Assembly (NCBI GenBank): GCA_959347315.1
Contig: OY365818.1
Location: 4,917,607 to 4,981,606, forward strand
Origin: Bimastos eiseni
Taxonomy: Eukaryota > Annelida > Clitellata > Crassiclitellata > Lumbricidae
Reading direction: 5' to 3'
Length of the DNA: 64,000 nt
Made by a program: the position numbers and the translations under genes. The notes below the pieces were generated by a model, which was given only the letters and a program-made list of their open reading frames with translations, ran no database searches and was not told the origin of the DNA. Positions 20,975-33,140 of this stretch are shown here, piece after piece. Within the stretch, counting starts at the first letter, position 1; each line of letters starts with the position of its first letter.

Positions 20975-21235
20975 AACACCGAATCCGAAACTAACGAAGA
21001 GCCACCAAATTGTACACCACCGCGAAAACATTTACGATATGTAATCAAATGTTGCTGATTGTGTTTACCACGAAACTGATGACAATTTAGATCTTCGTAG
21101 GAAGTTGGCATTTGTCCTGAATGCCTATAAAATTCTTTAAAAAAAAGCAAATAAGAGGGCTTCAGCAACATAAACGGATCTTGAAAAACGTTATTCCTCA
21201 GTATATACAAATAAATGCACTCTTTAACCCTCTGT
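20975..21235. repeat. repeat pair member B (with 17570-17830)
   Basis: See the member at 17570; same orientation, about 3.4 kb apart, one inside the copy 1 intron and one downstream of the gene. Confidence 0.6.
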
Positions 21236-21655
21236 GGTCTGGGTGACTTTTCAAGTTGTTCAAGTAATAATTGCTTGCAAAGAAGGACTTGGATATGATA
21301 CCACTGATATTATCAGCCTCACAATTTAGCAGCAGGACAGATGACTCTTTAATTTGCATTCAATTTGACTTCAGAATCTGTTAAACTTGTTAACATCTGT
21401 TACTACTATGTATCCTGTAATCTCACTGCATACTTGTCAGTGTCACCTAATAAGAAACTTTTGTTACAATAATTCAGATTTGGGATTTTCTTTTGTGTGT
21501 TCTTATTGCTGTTTGGTGAATAACACATGATTAAAAACAGAAAGACTACACGTTTTTGAATCTATAGGACATCTACATTGTTGCCATGATCATATTGAAG
21601 ATATACAAACAATTGTGATTTTAACTTCCTTATTATTAATAACACATTTTTAATT
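21236..21655. other. non-coding stretch
   Basis: No protein-like frame or repeat recognised. Confidence 0.3.
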
Positions 21656-22400
21656 AGTTGGTGAATGGATTGATGGGTGGATGTATGAAAAGATGGATGG
21701 GTGGAGAGTAAATCGATGAATGGATGGGTGGAAGAGTGGGTAGTTGGTTGGTGAATGGTGGATGATAGGACAAGTGGTTGGAGAATAGAACAGAAGTCAG
21801 TGAATTGCAGCAGCTTGTGTAACAGAATAAGCACCCACCATAGCACCCACAAAAACACAACAAACCATCCACCAAAGCACCCACTAACACATCCACCCAC
21901 CTAATCACCAACCCACCTAATCACCAACCAAATCACCCACCAAAGAACTTATTAATACACCCACCAACACACCACCAAAATCCATCAAATCACCCACCAA
22001 AGCACCCACCAAGACACCAAACAAAGCACCCACCAAATCACCAACCAAACCACCCACTAAGCAACCCATAAAAAACGCCAACCAAGACTTCCACCAAATC
22101 ATCCACCAAATCACCAACCAAACCAAAGCATCAACCAAGACACCCACCATGGCATCCACAAAACCACCCAGAGGCGGCGATCTCGCTTGACAGGTGGAGT
22201 GACACCCAATGAGAAGAGCAGGAAATGTGGGGGACATATGTATAAATTGTCCTCTCTCTGTAAAAGGTGGGGGACTTGACCCCCTCGACCCCCGGGATCA
22301 CCGCCCCTGCAACCACCCATAGAAAACGTCAACCAAGACACCCACCAAACAACTCACCAAAACACCCGTCAAAGCAACCATGAAACCGCTACGGTATTAT
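21655..22400. repeat. degenerate tandem repeat (ccaccaaatcaccaacc / gatgggtgg)
   Basis: The first part is TGGATGGG-like and the second is a CACCAA/ACCCAC tract with an 8-12 base irregular period. A unique-looking insert at about 22185-22315 (starting caggtggagtgacacccaat) interrupts it. ORFs through this tract are low-complexity artefacts. Confidence 0.75.
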
Positions 22401-22554
22401 ACTAGACTATTATACCTCATACAACAACATTCACATAACATTTTATGAGCGTTTCATTATAACCATCCATGACGTCATAGATGCGCAACAGGCCAGGCTT
22501 CAGCTTGAATGACTCATGCTGCCGTCCACTAAATAATACGTCGATGGTGTGGAT

Positions 22555-23330
22555 ATTATTTAAGTATACGTCTCACTCATAATATTATTTTAACTTTATT
22601 ATGTTAAGGTAAGTCAGGCATCGTGTGTACAGATTTTGCATTTGTACATGCGCATCTGTTATGCGATGTTTGAGCTGTCTGGTTCACAATGTTAAGATGT
22701 AGGCTCTAGCGACGTATTTGGGACATATACAACATTTGGGTAATATTGTAATGTAGCGTATTTAATGATTGCTCAGTTCTTATCCTGCATTTTATCGTAT
22801 TTAATTATTTCCTTCATTATATCGTGTATTTTGTAAGTAGAAAATGGATTGATGATAATAAAAATAATTATGCTTTAAATGGAGGCTGGATCTATAAAAG
22901 GAATTTTGAACGTGTGTTTTAGAGTATTTCAATAAACCAGAAGTTGATAAGAAATTCCACTAGATTTCATCGCGATGCCATTTTGTCATCAATCGAACTT
23001 CTAATTATGCATGCTATTTTCACCAATCCAGCTTCCATTCATCCGCATTTCTCTTCGTCGATCCAGCTTCCATTTAAGTATATTTTTTCTTCAATCCAGC
23101 TTCCATTTCGGTATATTTCTTTTCATCAATCGGGTTTTTGCTCGCATACACGGCCTTGTTCACGTGGATTCCACGTCCATCGTAGCGACATTCTCGCATC
23201 AATCAAGCATGATATTTTCACCGATCAAGCTTCCATTTCAGCACAATTTTTCATTCGATCCTGTTTCTACATGCGCAATATACTTTTTTTAGCGATCCCG
23301 TCTCAATTTGAGCTACAGTTCGATATCTAT
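22555..23330 (+). repeat. duplicated flank block, copy upstream of gene copy 2
   Basis: Matches 34110-34790 upstream of gene copy 3 (gtatacgtctcactcataa, tcgtgtgtacagattttgca, aaatggaggctggatctata, attccactagatttcatcgc). It includes a short tandem repeat of about 43 bases built on 'gatccagcttccattt' (23020-23240). The ORF through it is not conserved in frame to the end in the two copies. Confidence 0.7.
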
Positions 23331-23894
23331 TCACGCCAAATAATTAAATACGCTGCTTTTTATGATGAAACTTTTTGGAATTAAATTCGCTAAACTGCAG
23401 GATTACCCAACATCTATATAGCGCCTGGTTTAAACAAGTCATGTCCTCTCAGGTTCGAATCCAAATAACTATATTAATAATGGAATATTTAAGCATATAA
23501 TATTATTTCAAATCATTTGCAGATCGTGCCTTTTTGATATTGGGATGTAGTTTGGAATTTCATCACAAACAGCGATGGACATTAGATTTTCTATAACTTA
23601 TATATCGCTGTGTGTATTTTTTATGGAATCGAGAGCTTCCGGTGTTTGACTTGTGTAACATTCTTGATGGCCTTCTCGATTTCGTGTGTGAAATTAAATT
23701 GCCGTTGCGTTTCGCCTTGATGACTTGCGATACATGCTAGGCGTGTTTGGCTTGTACAAACACGATACTATGAGGCTCGTTGGCATACCTGGTATATTCA
23801 TTATGCGTGGTGCTACTGCGGACGAAAATTCGGCCTAAAAAGCACACAAAAATTACTTCTGGGGCCGAAAGTTATTTGTGTGTGTGTCTAAAAA

Positions 23895-23990
23895 CGACAC
23901 TAACCCTAACCCTGATCCTAAACGACCCTCACGATGCCTAACCTAACCCTAACCTACCCCCACGAGGCCTAATCTAACCCAAAACGACCA
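23895..23990. repeat. interstitial telomere-like CCCTAA stretch
   Basis: Contains actaaccctaaccctgatcc, cctaacctaaccctaaccta and diverged units, mixed with 'aaacgaccctcacgatgcc'. The duplicated block upstream of gene copy 3 carries the matching stretch at 34838-34932. Confidence 0.65.
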
Positions 23991-24519
23991 TCACGATCCA
24001 TGATTACAAATTTGAGGTGTGTTTAACCGTACGCATGCGCCAATGGTAGCGTGTGCGCAGAGGTCTTCACGCGCTAACTTTTGTATGGGTTCGGCCTTAT
24101 AGGTAAAAATTTTTGCTTGTTTTTGGGCCGAATTTTCGGCCGCAGAAGATTTATCCATAATTGAGTGCAGGTCAAAAGTATTAGTTAAAGGGTGGAAACA
24201 TCTCATAAAAAGATGAATTTTCAAGATATCTCCATTGGCATATTAAAAGAACTCTAAAAATCTCCACGTGGATCTTTCCGAAGTCCAAGGTTTCGTCCAA
24301 ATTGGGTCTCATTTTTCCATCGGCATTAGTCATATGGTAAAAATGTTCGTGCCAAGTTGAATTTTGTGGGAACTTTACCTTTATCCACCCAGTACTGCAC
24401 TTTTCTCTCAATGCACTCCTGTTCTCCATTGCATATCCTCTTCTAAGACTTCAGCAACTCTGGCAGATTTATCAATCGCGCTCAGTTGTACTCCTTAATT
24501 TTGTGTATGTCGTCGGATG

Positions 24520-24674
24520 TTGCTATTCGTTGAGCAATATTATTATTGGTAAGCAGTTATCAATTTTTAAAAAGTGTTTAATGAAGCCTGCCTGCGCTAA
24601 ATATCGTCAAAATTGTTACTGCTCTGTAGTGTTCCGTCGGTTACTGTATACAATTGGTAGGCCTACTTATGGCA
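24520..24674 (+). promoter_or_regulatory. conserved proximal 5' region of copy 2
   Basis: Counterpart of 14395-14543, with an extra short segment (attattattggtaagcagtt) after 'gttgagcaat' that the other copies lack. Confidence 0.4.
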
Positions 24675-25546
24675 ATGATGCAGATTTCACCTTTCTGGAA
24701 AGCTGCCGTGGTCAGGAGACTCTACTGGGTTCTTGGAATATCGACGTTTCTGCTCATCGCCACCATAATCGTAACTTACAAGCCCAATGACTTACGGTTT
24801 CGTGCGGTGCAAAGTTCACAAATATTCCTGGAGTCGATACGTTGGAACACGACGTTTGGAATATACATCTTTCTTGACAGTGCGTCGCTCGAAAGTGGAA
24901 TCGCCGAAAGCCAATGGGACAGTCTGAGTAATTCCATTTCATCGAATTGTCGGTCAGTGCGGAGACTCTGCGTCCGAATTCTTGTCGATAGAAATGACTC
25001 GCAGAGGTCCGGCATCAAGCAGTTCGTGAACAGATACTTCAACACGAGCGCTATCCTTTGCAAAGAGTTCGGAACGAGCACAGAATTTCGTCGCGTCGAC
25101 GTTTACGATTTGCGAAAAAGCGCACGCAAGTTGACTGAATTGATGGCCAATGATTACGTTGCCGAGAGAATGGCGCATTTCAGCATCATCCTCGTCCCGA
25201 ATACGGCATACCGAGCTTTCCCGGATCAGTTGAAGCGGCTACTCAAAATAAGTTCCGACGAAGTTGGCTTGGTGGTCGAATACGCTCAGAATTCCACGAT
25301 ACCTTCCAATCTGTTCTTTAGCAAGATACACGGCGAGATCTTTGGCTGGTTTCTGCCACCGTTTCTGGCTGACATCAAGCTCGCCGTGGCGTATACGTTC
25401 CATTTGTATCCAGCGAATCTGCGGAGATCAACCGTTCCAAACGATGGCGTCAGCTTCAGTGTTGAGGGAATGATTGATCCTAAGTCCTCCCAATATTTCC
25501 CAACTGGATTAATGGCGCTCAAGTTCTACAGGGACACCCTTCACAG
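24675..25546 (+). CDS. copy 2 exon 1
   Basis: ATGATG start, donor CACAG/GTAAGC at 25546/25547. From about residue 94 to 246 the protein is identical to copy 3, but before and after that it carries private changes (GIAESQWDSLSNSISSN; SQYFPTGLMALKF). Confidence 0.8.
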
Positions 25547-28089
25547 GTAAGCAGTTGGCAAATCGTTCATAGGCCTACTGATTAATTTATTACGCTGCAT
25601 AAACCAAACAGGCGTATAGGCCTTACAATTAGTAATGGCTGTTAGCAAGAGGCACTGAAGTTGTTGATCGTAATTGTAAGAATTGAATGGTTAGTAGGCA
25701 CACTGTTAATCAATCAATTATCAATGCCACATTATCACGGTCTCGTAACAACAGAGGATTAACTGTAACATCAGCATTCTAACGATTTATTGCACAGTTA
25801 ACAGCAAGTGCATAGGCCTACTGACGTTACCGGTCGTATGTTGTTGGCAGATAAAGCATAGGCCCAATGCTATAAAAAATACCGAGTTTGTTTGGCTTGA
25901 CACGCGCCAGCAGATTACTAAGGTCCACCTAGAGACCCTTGACATGAATTACCGCAGTTTTCCCCTCTGTCCGGGACCTTTGTGTTATGTTAAGCCGTTA
26001 GCAGTGACTTATAACCTGTATATATGCTGTGGTTGTTACTTAGCTGCGTCCGATTGAGGCTGACCTTTAATGCTGCCTCAACACTTATGCACTTCTTTGT
26101 CGTTTTCCGTCGGTGGAGTCCATGGAATGTGACGCGGATCGGGTGTTGAGCACGGCGGCGAGCCTTGTTTGTCACCACCCAATATTCGGCTATTTCGCTT
26201 GGTTACGCACAGGATGTCTTGTTCACCTATCGTATGTCTACCCCAGAGTTGTCTATGGGTCCAATTTTCATGACTCGTCCCGACCCAATGGAAATGGCCC
26301 CAACCCGACTTCTAAAGCCAATTATCTGATTCCATACGACAGCTTGATCCAAGTTCAGTGTAAATAGAAACAAATCCGGTGTTGCCCTACGTTTTTGCGC
26401 TAATTGCTTCGCCATATTCAATTTATTTGATTGTAGCTGATTAACATTATGCACTTAACATAGTTCAGCTTCTCTCAAGTATAGGCCTATCGCCAACGTT
26501 CAGCCGACGCTGCCCAAACATTACCTACAGTAGAAGTCTGTAAACACTCCTGTGCTGCGTATATCGTTTACTGAACCATTCCACTATTATATACACACAT
26601 ATACACAATACAAGCGTACATAGGCCTATGCATAGCAATATAATATATATATATATTATATATATATAATATATATATATAGTGTATAAGGGCGTCAATA
26701 CCCCCTGAGCGATGGAGGCAGACCCCCTCAGTAAGCTTTGGTGGCTACCTCTCGGTGAATCGCCGTGAGAGTGCAAGTAAGGGTGGTACCCAAAATTCAT
26801 GTACCTAGAACGCTTGCATAAACTAAGAAGAATGTTAATTCAGAGTTAATAAATAGGATTAATCCTCAGTGAAGTCTGGTAGTTACATGGCTAATAATAA
26901 TAATAATAATTATTATTATTATTGTTATATTAACAATCGTAACAATAATAGCAATAACAAAAATAATAACAATAATAGCAATAGTAATAATAATAATAAA
27001 AAACACCGACTTATATCACGCTGTAAACGCGGCCGTATATACATGTAATATGTTGTCCTAGGAAAGTGCCTTCATGGATAGCATCTCGCCATCATTGAAT
27101 TATGGAAATGACAATAAGAATTGAGGTAATAATAAGACAGGTGGTTCCATGATTGTAGAATCATCTGGCTAGTCCGAATGCTAGGGTAAAGGCTCCAATA
27201 GACGAATTTAAAGGTCACGGGCTGTATTGAACAAGGTGGTATTATCCTTCACCTGTGTAGGTACCTGTCGGTTAGTCGTGCCAGCGATTGCTTCCGTTGT
27301 CTAAACAAGACGAGCCACCAGATCATCTCAATGTCGCTATACGGCCAGAACAGTCGCTACACGATGGGCGCCATCAGGAACGCGCAGCTCCTTCCCATAA
27401 CATTTCCCGGATGGAGGCTCTGGTTCTACGTCGAACTGCAGCATCAGGGTCATCGTCCGTACGCCCACGAACCCGTTCCGTCGACGATCCTAATGAAACT
27501 GACGGAGCTCGGTGCGGAAATCCGCTACATCGATGTGAACGCCACGCGTCTGGCGCCGATGCTGTGGAGGTTCGCCGTCATGGAGGACCCGGATGTCGAC
27601 GTCTTCATCGTTCGCGACTGTGACAGTCGTCTAACGCCTCGTGACGCCGCCGTCGTGACCGACTGGCTAAAGACAGGCAAGACATTCCACTGCATTCGCG
27701 ACCATCCGAGTCATTCGCTTTATCCGGTCAGTGGAGGGCTTTGGGGCGCTCGTCGAGAGCCTTTCGTGGCCATCTTCGGGGCGGCAAAGCTGGGCGCCGT
27801 GATGCGGCGATACGGGTCTGGCTACCTTCAAGACATGAACTTCCTGGCCGATGTTGTCTGGCCCAATGTCACGCACGCCGCTTACTGTCACGACAGCTAT
27901 TCGTGTCAAAGCTACGCGGCCTCACACCCATTTCCAGTGACTAGGATCGGGATAGAACACCTGGGACAGGTGTATAATGAGGGTTTTCTTGGCGAGGAGT
28001 TGGATATGTGTACTTTAAGTTCTAGGCCGGTCAATACCAAATGCGTAATTTCGCCGAAGAAGGGAAATAACACGGTTCCTCTGACGTAG
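24675..28089 (+). CDS. glycosyltransferase-like type II membrane protein, copy 2 (gene span)
   Basis: Exons 24675-25546 and 27261-28089, 566 residues. Layout as in copy 1: signal anchor near residues 17-34, luminal sequons, RDCDSR at about 409-414. It lacks the 53-codon segment of copy 1. A further in-frame ATG lies six bases upstream (24669), but only the ATGATG at 24675 is shared by all copies. The C-terminal 45 residues diverge most from copies 1 and 3 (for example RIGIEHLGQVYNEGFLGEEL). Open throughout, so probably functional. Confidence 0.75.
25547..27260 (+). other. intron of copy 2
   Basis: 1714 bases, the shortest of the three. Shares 25547-26450 with the copy 3 intron (37059-37860 and 38230-38370) and 26465-26735 with 40133-40380. 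Contains (AT)n at 26640-26682 and (TAA)n-type repeats at 26893-27000. Confidence 0.65.
27261..28089 (+). CDS. copy 2 exon 2: glycosyltransferase-like module
   Basis: Acceptor GTGTAG ending 27260, TAG at 28087-28089. Same length as in copies 1 and 3 (829 bases). RDCDSR, RDHPSH and SGGLWG are all kept. Confidence 0.82.
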
Positions 28090-28593
28090 TAGATTTGGGA
28101 TTGCATTGATGCGCTATCATGGAGAAAGCGTGATTAGTTTATCAATTGGTTTTGGGATCCATGCTGAAATTCTGGATCGTTGAATGTCGACCGGATATTT
28201 TGGAGCTTTTTTCCTACCAAGATGTTTTTGATTTTAGCAGCAAAAGGCTATATATGCCTAATAATGCTTGTGTTTTCATTGTTGATGATCTATTCTAAAG
28301 ACTTCTATGGCGGTCTTTTCAAATGAAAAACATTTGATGTCGCTGAGTTTTGATGACTGAGAAAGTTTATCGGAGTAAAATTGTGAATTTATGGAAGAGG
28401 GAGAGAAAATGTTGTATATTTATCACGAATAACAGTTTTCGGTCGCTAATATTCGTGATTTTCAATAGACGCTGAAACAACAAACGAAGAGCTCACCCGT
28501 CACTACAATAAATTAGAAATACACATAAATTTAAACGCCTCTTTATTAAGAACCTCAGTCTTATTCAGGTCTAGCACCGACAGAAAGGATATT

Positions 28594-28785
28594 TCAGCTA
28601 TCATATCCTCTGACGAACTCAGTAACAAAACTAACGATAAATAAATTATTCATAATATTCAGTGAAAATAAGAAATCTTCATAATAACTGCGATAAAAAT
28701 GTGAAAATCTCCCCACATTTCGCTCAATGCATCTTTGCATCAGTTCGATGTAGAAGCGACCACCAGTAACTGTTGCTGGTATCAC
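28594..28785 (-). CDS. small ORF at the Polinton edge, unknown
   Basis: 63 codons (MIPATVTGGRFYIELMQ...). Nearly the same reading frame exists at 42347-42583 in the truncated copy downstream of gene copy 3. No known domain recognised; it may be the end of an element gene rather than an intact one. Confidence 0.25.
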   Translation of the reverse strand: MIPATVTGGRFYIELMQRCIERNVGRFSHFYRSYYEDFLFSLNIMNNLFIVSFVTEFVRGYDS

Positions 28786-28843
28786 AACCCAACTGGACTT
28801 CGTGATACCGCGCTCTTGATTCGTCTTCGATTGCTGCAGCTGC

Positions 28844-29140
28844 TCAACGGTTAGGACCCGGTGCTAAAAATGCAAAATTTTTATGTAACGGAGATTGAAA
28901 GTGTCTGTTTAGAAATTCTGTTCTGGTTTTTCTTGAAATTCCAGTTTCGGTTTGAAGGTGTCCCAGATGTCTATCGTTGAACAGCGTGGCAAAGGCTTCC
29001 GTGTTAGCTTTTCCAGTCTTCGATTTAAGAGGTAGCACCCAAGCATATTTTGAGAATACGTCGATACACGTTAACAAATATTTATGCTTGTCATTATTCT
29101 TTGACAATGCGGAAAGGTCAGCGTAATCTGCCTGCCACAA
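28844..29140 (-). pseudogene. Polinton integrase fragment (rve fold)
   Basis: MWQADYADLSALSKNNDKHK, LLTCIDVFSKYAWVLPLKSK and EAFATLF: the first two catalytic aspartates of a D,D-35-E core with typical Polinton spacing. After about residue 57 the frame no longer follows the family, and the glutamate region is not intact. Confidence 0.7.
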
Positions 29141-29776
29141 ATCATCGATATACTGAGTGAACGTTTTTCTACGCCTAAACGTTAATTTTACTGACTTATG
29201 TAAAGTATACGCATCAGTTTATGTAACCAAATTCTAATATCTTTAGTTTTAAATCCGTTACGTGTCTTTTAAACGTTTCAACACCTCCAGAACCGACGGG
29301 ATGTTTGGGATCGAAGTAAGAATCCATCAGTATGATTCCCAACGAACTTGTTTTGCACGCCTTCTACGCACGCGTTTCGGAGTAACTGCATTCTGTGCTC
29401 AAAGCTTTCGCTGACGCAACTATGGGACCATTCGGTTACCTGCTGCTACTGGATGTCAGACGCGACACTGTCGAACGATGTAGATTTAAGAACGAACATA
29501 TTTCCTGGCTTAATGAAACTTTGATTTAACCATTGCATACAGCTTCACCGAGACCCAGGGCCAAAGGCTCAGCCGCACCCGCTGAGCCCGACGTCCATTC
29601 TGCTTGTTGCGGGCACTTCCGGGTCCAGGCACTGTAGACAGCATAATTTCATTTCAATTTAGCGCTAAATAGTACAGACTCTATCGTAGCACAGAGATAA
29701 GATAACATGATATTGGACATACCCTGCGCTCTTGCTAGCGGTAAATATCACTGTGGGAGTTTGGGAACTGGACCAT

Positions 29777-29989
29777 TCACCCAGAATAACTGTCTTTCAA
29801 AATGAAATACCATCCCAAAAATCGGATTCCCCTCATTTTGGGTATGGCTGTTTGGCGCCATTTCCCAGGATGGAAGCCTCTGATCATATTATCCAAATGA
29901 TCTAAGAATCTAAGCGTAATCTGCGTTTTACCGCAACCAGATGGTCCGCTTATAATAGCGGAAAATGGATGTGTCCAGGTAGGATCCAT
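29777..29989 (-). pseudogene. Polinton packaging ATPase fragment
   Basis: Starts MDPTWTHPFSAIISGPSGCGKTQ, with a Walker A motif near residues 16-23 and the HPFSAI lead-in seen in Polinton A32/FtsK-like ATPases. Runs only about 70 codons; the Walker B region is not found in frame. Confidence 0.7.
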
Positions 29990-30136
29990 GTTAGTGAGTG
30001 ATCAGCTGTTAAGGTGTATTGTACATTTATACTAGAAATGAATCACTCGAGATGTTGTAAACGCGCGATACCATAACATATCGGATGGCTTTATTATTAT
30101 TAGCATAGCAAGCATTGAGCTCTTAAGACTTTACGG

Positions 30137-30457
30137 ATGCTGAAAGTCAACTGGATTGAGCGCAGAACTGATGAGTCCATACTGCAGGTTGTACAACTGG
30201 GCCATAGATTATTGGAGGTGGTGAAGGGTAGGAAGTTAAACTATTTCGGACACATTGTCAGAACAGACGGTTTGCCGGCCTTCATACTGCAGGGCTACGT
30301 GGATGGTAATAGAGCACGAGGTAGACCTAGAAGACGGTGGATGGATGACATCGAGGAGTGGATGAGACTGCCGAGAGCGGATTGCATCAGGAGTGCGCGG
30401 GATAGAGTGATATGGAGAAAAATAACGTCTTTGGCTCTGGTCTCCCATCCGCAGTAA
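30137..30457 (+). mobile_element. LINE reverse-transcriptase C-terminal fragment inside the Polinton
   Basis: Open frame with KVNWIERRTDESILQVVQ, RKLNYFGHIVRTDG, GRPRRRWMDDIEEWMRLP and RDRVIWRKI, the characteristic C-terminal tail of non-LTR reverse transcriptases. Opposite strand to the host Polinton, so it is a later nested insertion. It ends near 30485 in 'gtcaagtcaagtcaag', a short tandem tail. Confidence 0.75.
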
Positions 30458-30534
30458 TGAGGAAAAACATGTCAAGTCAAGTCAAGCATTGAGCGATCAT
30501 TTTATATAGGCTACAAATCAAGATTGCACAATCA

Positions 30535-31015
30535 GATCATATGCTATTTGTTTACAACGAATAATGGATTAATGCTAAGCGACATGCGTCTTAAAGTGGT
30601 CATATACGAGCGACTCTATATCGTTAATTAGATATCGCTTGCTGTCGAACCGCTAAAGATCGTCTTTCGTGATTTCAAACGTATGCACTTGTTGCTTCAT
30701 GCTTCTGATTGTGAAATATTTGACTGATGTCGCTCACTCATCAATCAGACAATTTCAATAATGTGAATATTGTACATTCAATTCATATGCAATTTATTTG
30801 CAGCGAAATATGGATTAGTGCTAAGCGACAGGCGTCTTAATGTGGCCATATGCGAGCGATTCGATATTGTTAATTGATATCTCTTGTCGTCGTACGGCGA
30901 AAGAGCGACTTTCGTGATTTCGGCCGTATGCAATTGATGTTTCATGCTTCTGATTGGGATAAGTTTGGCCGATGTCGCTCGTTCACCAAACAGACAGTTT
31001 CTATGATCGTTATGA
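30535..31015. repeat. 246-bp tandem duplication inside the Polinton
   Basis: Two diverged copies: atatgctatttgtttacaac at about 30539 matches atatgcaatttatttgcagc at about 30785, and ctaagcgacatgcgtctta matches ctaagcgacaggcgtctta. Similarity continues to ctgatgtcgctcactca / ccgatgtcgctcgttca. It lies between the polymerase and ATPase remnants. Confidence 0.7.
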
Positions 31016-31087
31016 CGTATGTATTTGGACACGTACGCCTTCTTTACACCTTAACCTAGTTTCTTTTCATCGTCTCCGACCTCAATC

Positions 31088-31489
31088 TTATAAATTCAAA
31101 AGGAGCATCGCCATTGGCCTCGTCTTTGAATTTTCCAATAACTTTCGCATTAGCTTTGCTATGCAGGCGGTGACCAATGTGATAATCGGACGCATCATAT
31201 TCGAAAAGGTTTCCGTACATGTCCAAATACACATCGTCTGTTCGTAATGGAAGCGATACATGTGAAACTTCGGGATATCTAAAATGCTAATCCCAGCATT
31301 TATAGGTCGATCCAACATAACATCGGTTTTTATCAGTTTTATTACCGTTACGGCATCACTTTTTATGTTGAATGACTGAAATGTGGGGCGGGCAATAAAG
31401 CGCTTTGGTCGTCTCTCGTCTGACACTATTCGTACATTTAGATTGTTCCTATTGTTTTGCATTGTCTTTCCATAAATGGAATTATTCAT
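31088..31489 (-). pseudogene. Polinton DNA polymerase B, C-terminal part
   Basis: MNNSIYGKTMQNNRNNL, then IKTDVMLDRPINAGISILDI and FHMYRFHYEQ. After that residue the frame shifts: in another frame the expected DDVYLDMYGNLF and KVIGKFKDEANG follow at once. The stretch that should carry the catalytic DTDS motif is missing between them, so the polymerase site is gone. Confidence 0.75.
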
Positions 31490-31745
31490 TAATTTATATA
31501 GATCTTACACAAAACTGTTGGAAGCCGCTTGTCGCTTTAAGGTGTTAAAATCTATATATGGGTTAACCATCGAGATTGCTCAATTGTTAAGACTTTGTGT
31601 GAATTTTGACCAGTTTGAGACCCATCTGTATGTAAAACTGAAGGTTGCGGTAGTGCACGACACAATTGCGCTTTGGAAGTAAATTGGGTATTAGTTTCTC
31701 AGTCGTATTAGTGGGGTTAATTTTTAGTTTTGTACCCAATTCGCG

Positions 31746-32232
31746 CTAATATGGAGACAACATGTTCTCCATTATTGCCACCTTTTCTGGAGCAAGACGG
31801 TAGTCGTTGGTAATGTCGTGCAGATGAGGTGGATATTCGAGATCCACATCGAGAATGTACCCTTCTGGACTGTCATCGGATATCGATCTAAGATGAAAAT
31901 TCTCAAGTTGGTCAGGATCTCGGAACCGAAACTTGCCAACCGCAAGAGCCTGACTCATAGCAAAACCATACAGATTATTATGATCTAGATACATGATGTA
32001 ACTGTCTCTCTTCATTTTCGTCATATGCTTCACCTAGATATTCATTGCTTGCTTGACCGTGCCGATTGCTTATCATGCTAACCCCGACTCTCATACCCTT
32101 CTCGATGAAAAGGTATTGGTCGGGGTCAGTCATCAATTCCTTACTGACTTTGGTCATTTTGAGACAAGCGTCAAAGCTTTGTCCTGGACTTGAAAAGTAC
32201 TGCATAATAATCATCGTCGCTGATGTGCTCAT
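31746..32232 (-). pseudogene. Polinton DNA polymerase B, central part (two frames)
   Basis: Upstream frame: FSSPGQSFDACLKMT, TDPDQYLFIEKGMRVGVSMI and SNRHGQA. Downstream frame: SYIMYLDHNNLYGFAMSQAL, DSPEGYILDVDLEYP and YRLAPE. These are consecutive polymerase B motifs, including the YLDxNNLYG palm block, split by a frameshift near 32030. Confidence 0.75.
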
Positions 32233-32589
32233 CGGTTAGATGACTAAAAAAGCAGTCCTGAGGTGCCAGGCAAGTTTCGATCATTCTTACACTACTATCC
32301 ATATATTCATATGGATAAACTCCTTTCCGTAGGAATTGTTTAAATTAGGCTACTCGCCGTTCGCGGGGAGTCTATAAGCCTATAAAAAAAATTTGAATTT
32401 CCGTCTGTTGCTAAATTTTGAACCAACGTATCCAACGCACAGTTGAAAAATTGCAAAGTATGCACAATACGCAAACCCTCATTTCGAATGTTATATATTT
32501 ATCCATACTGGTGGCAATAATGGAGTCAGCTTGTGGTTCGTATTATCGGGTCATGTTCTTGAAGATCAAGCGCAATCGTAACCTTTAAG

Positions 32590-33140
32590 ATTGTGAAAAA
32601 TAACAGGAATTACTTAATTAAATTCACCTTCACCAGCCGATCGCCTCTTGAATTTAAATTGAAGGTTACAATTCACGCGCATGGCCGATATGAATTGACC
32701 GGTGACAAGACAATGGTGTCTCACTTTATTTGGGGATGTGAGAGCAGCATAGGCAGAATAGGCATGGGAATGGCTTCTGATCATGCGAATTTCGATCATT
32801 TAAAAGACGTGACAGGTTACGGACTAAGATATAGTGTCGTGTTTCGCCTTCGCTAAGCAACAATAAATTGACGACATGTTTTCGATCGCGATGCTGGGAC
32901 GCGTATAATGGGACGGATGTGATATTCTTATCAGCGTGTAAGCATTCAGTATATTGGCCAGTGCGCTCTGCATGAACCTGCTCTGGATGCGATACAGCTA
33001 GTGAACAATAGAGAAAGCATTTGTCATCTTTGTTTTTAATGTTGACTGTTGCCTTTTTACACAGTAGCCCTGTTCGGTGTATTGATGTAGCTTGAACCGC
33101 CAATTGCGTCGTAGGAGCCCATATGCGTGGTAACATTACC
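32590..33140 (-). pseudogene. Polinton DNA polymerase B, N-terminal part
   Basis: VNIKNKDDKCFLYCSLAVS, VHAERTGQY, RKHVVNLLLLSEGETRHYIL, RNLSRLLNDRNSHD and PFPCLFCL, the usual N-terminal order. A one-base change just before the first block shifts the frame relative to the YINTPN lead-in seen at 33057-33317. Confidence 0.7.

Noticed and set aside
21655..22400. CRISPR-like or regularly spaced repeat array
   Set aside because: The repeat is irregular and low-complexity, spacers are not unique, and the sequence is eukaryotic.
22944..23384. 146-codon ORF repeated at 34383-34790
   Set aside because: Built on a short tandem repeat (gatccagcttccattt). The two copies do not keep a common frame to the end, so duplication of non-coding DNA explains it.
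24669..24674. Upstream ATG of copy 2 as the start codon
   Set aside because: Not present in copies 1 (ACG) or 3 (GTG); the ATGATG six bases later is shared by all.
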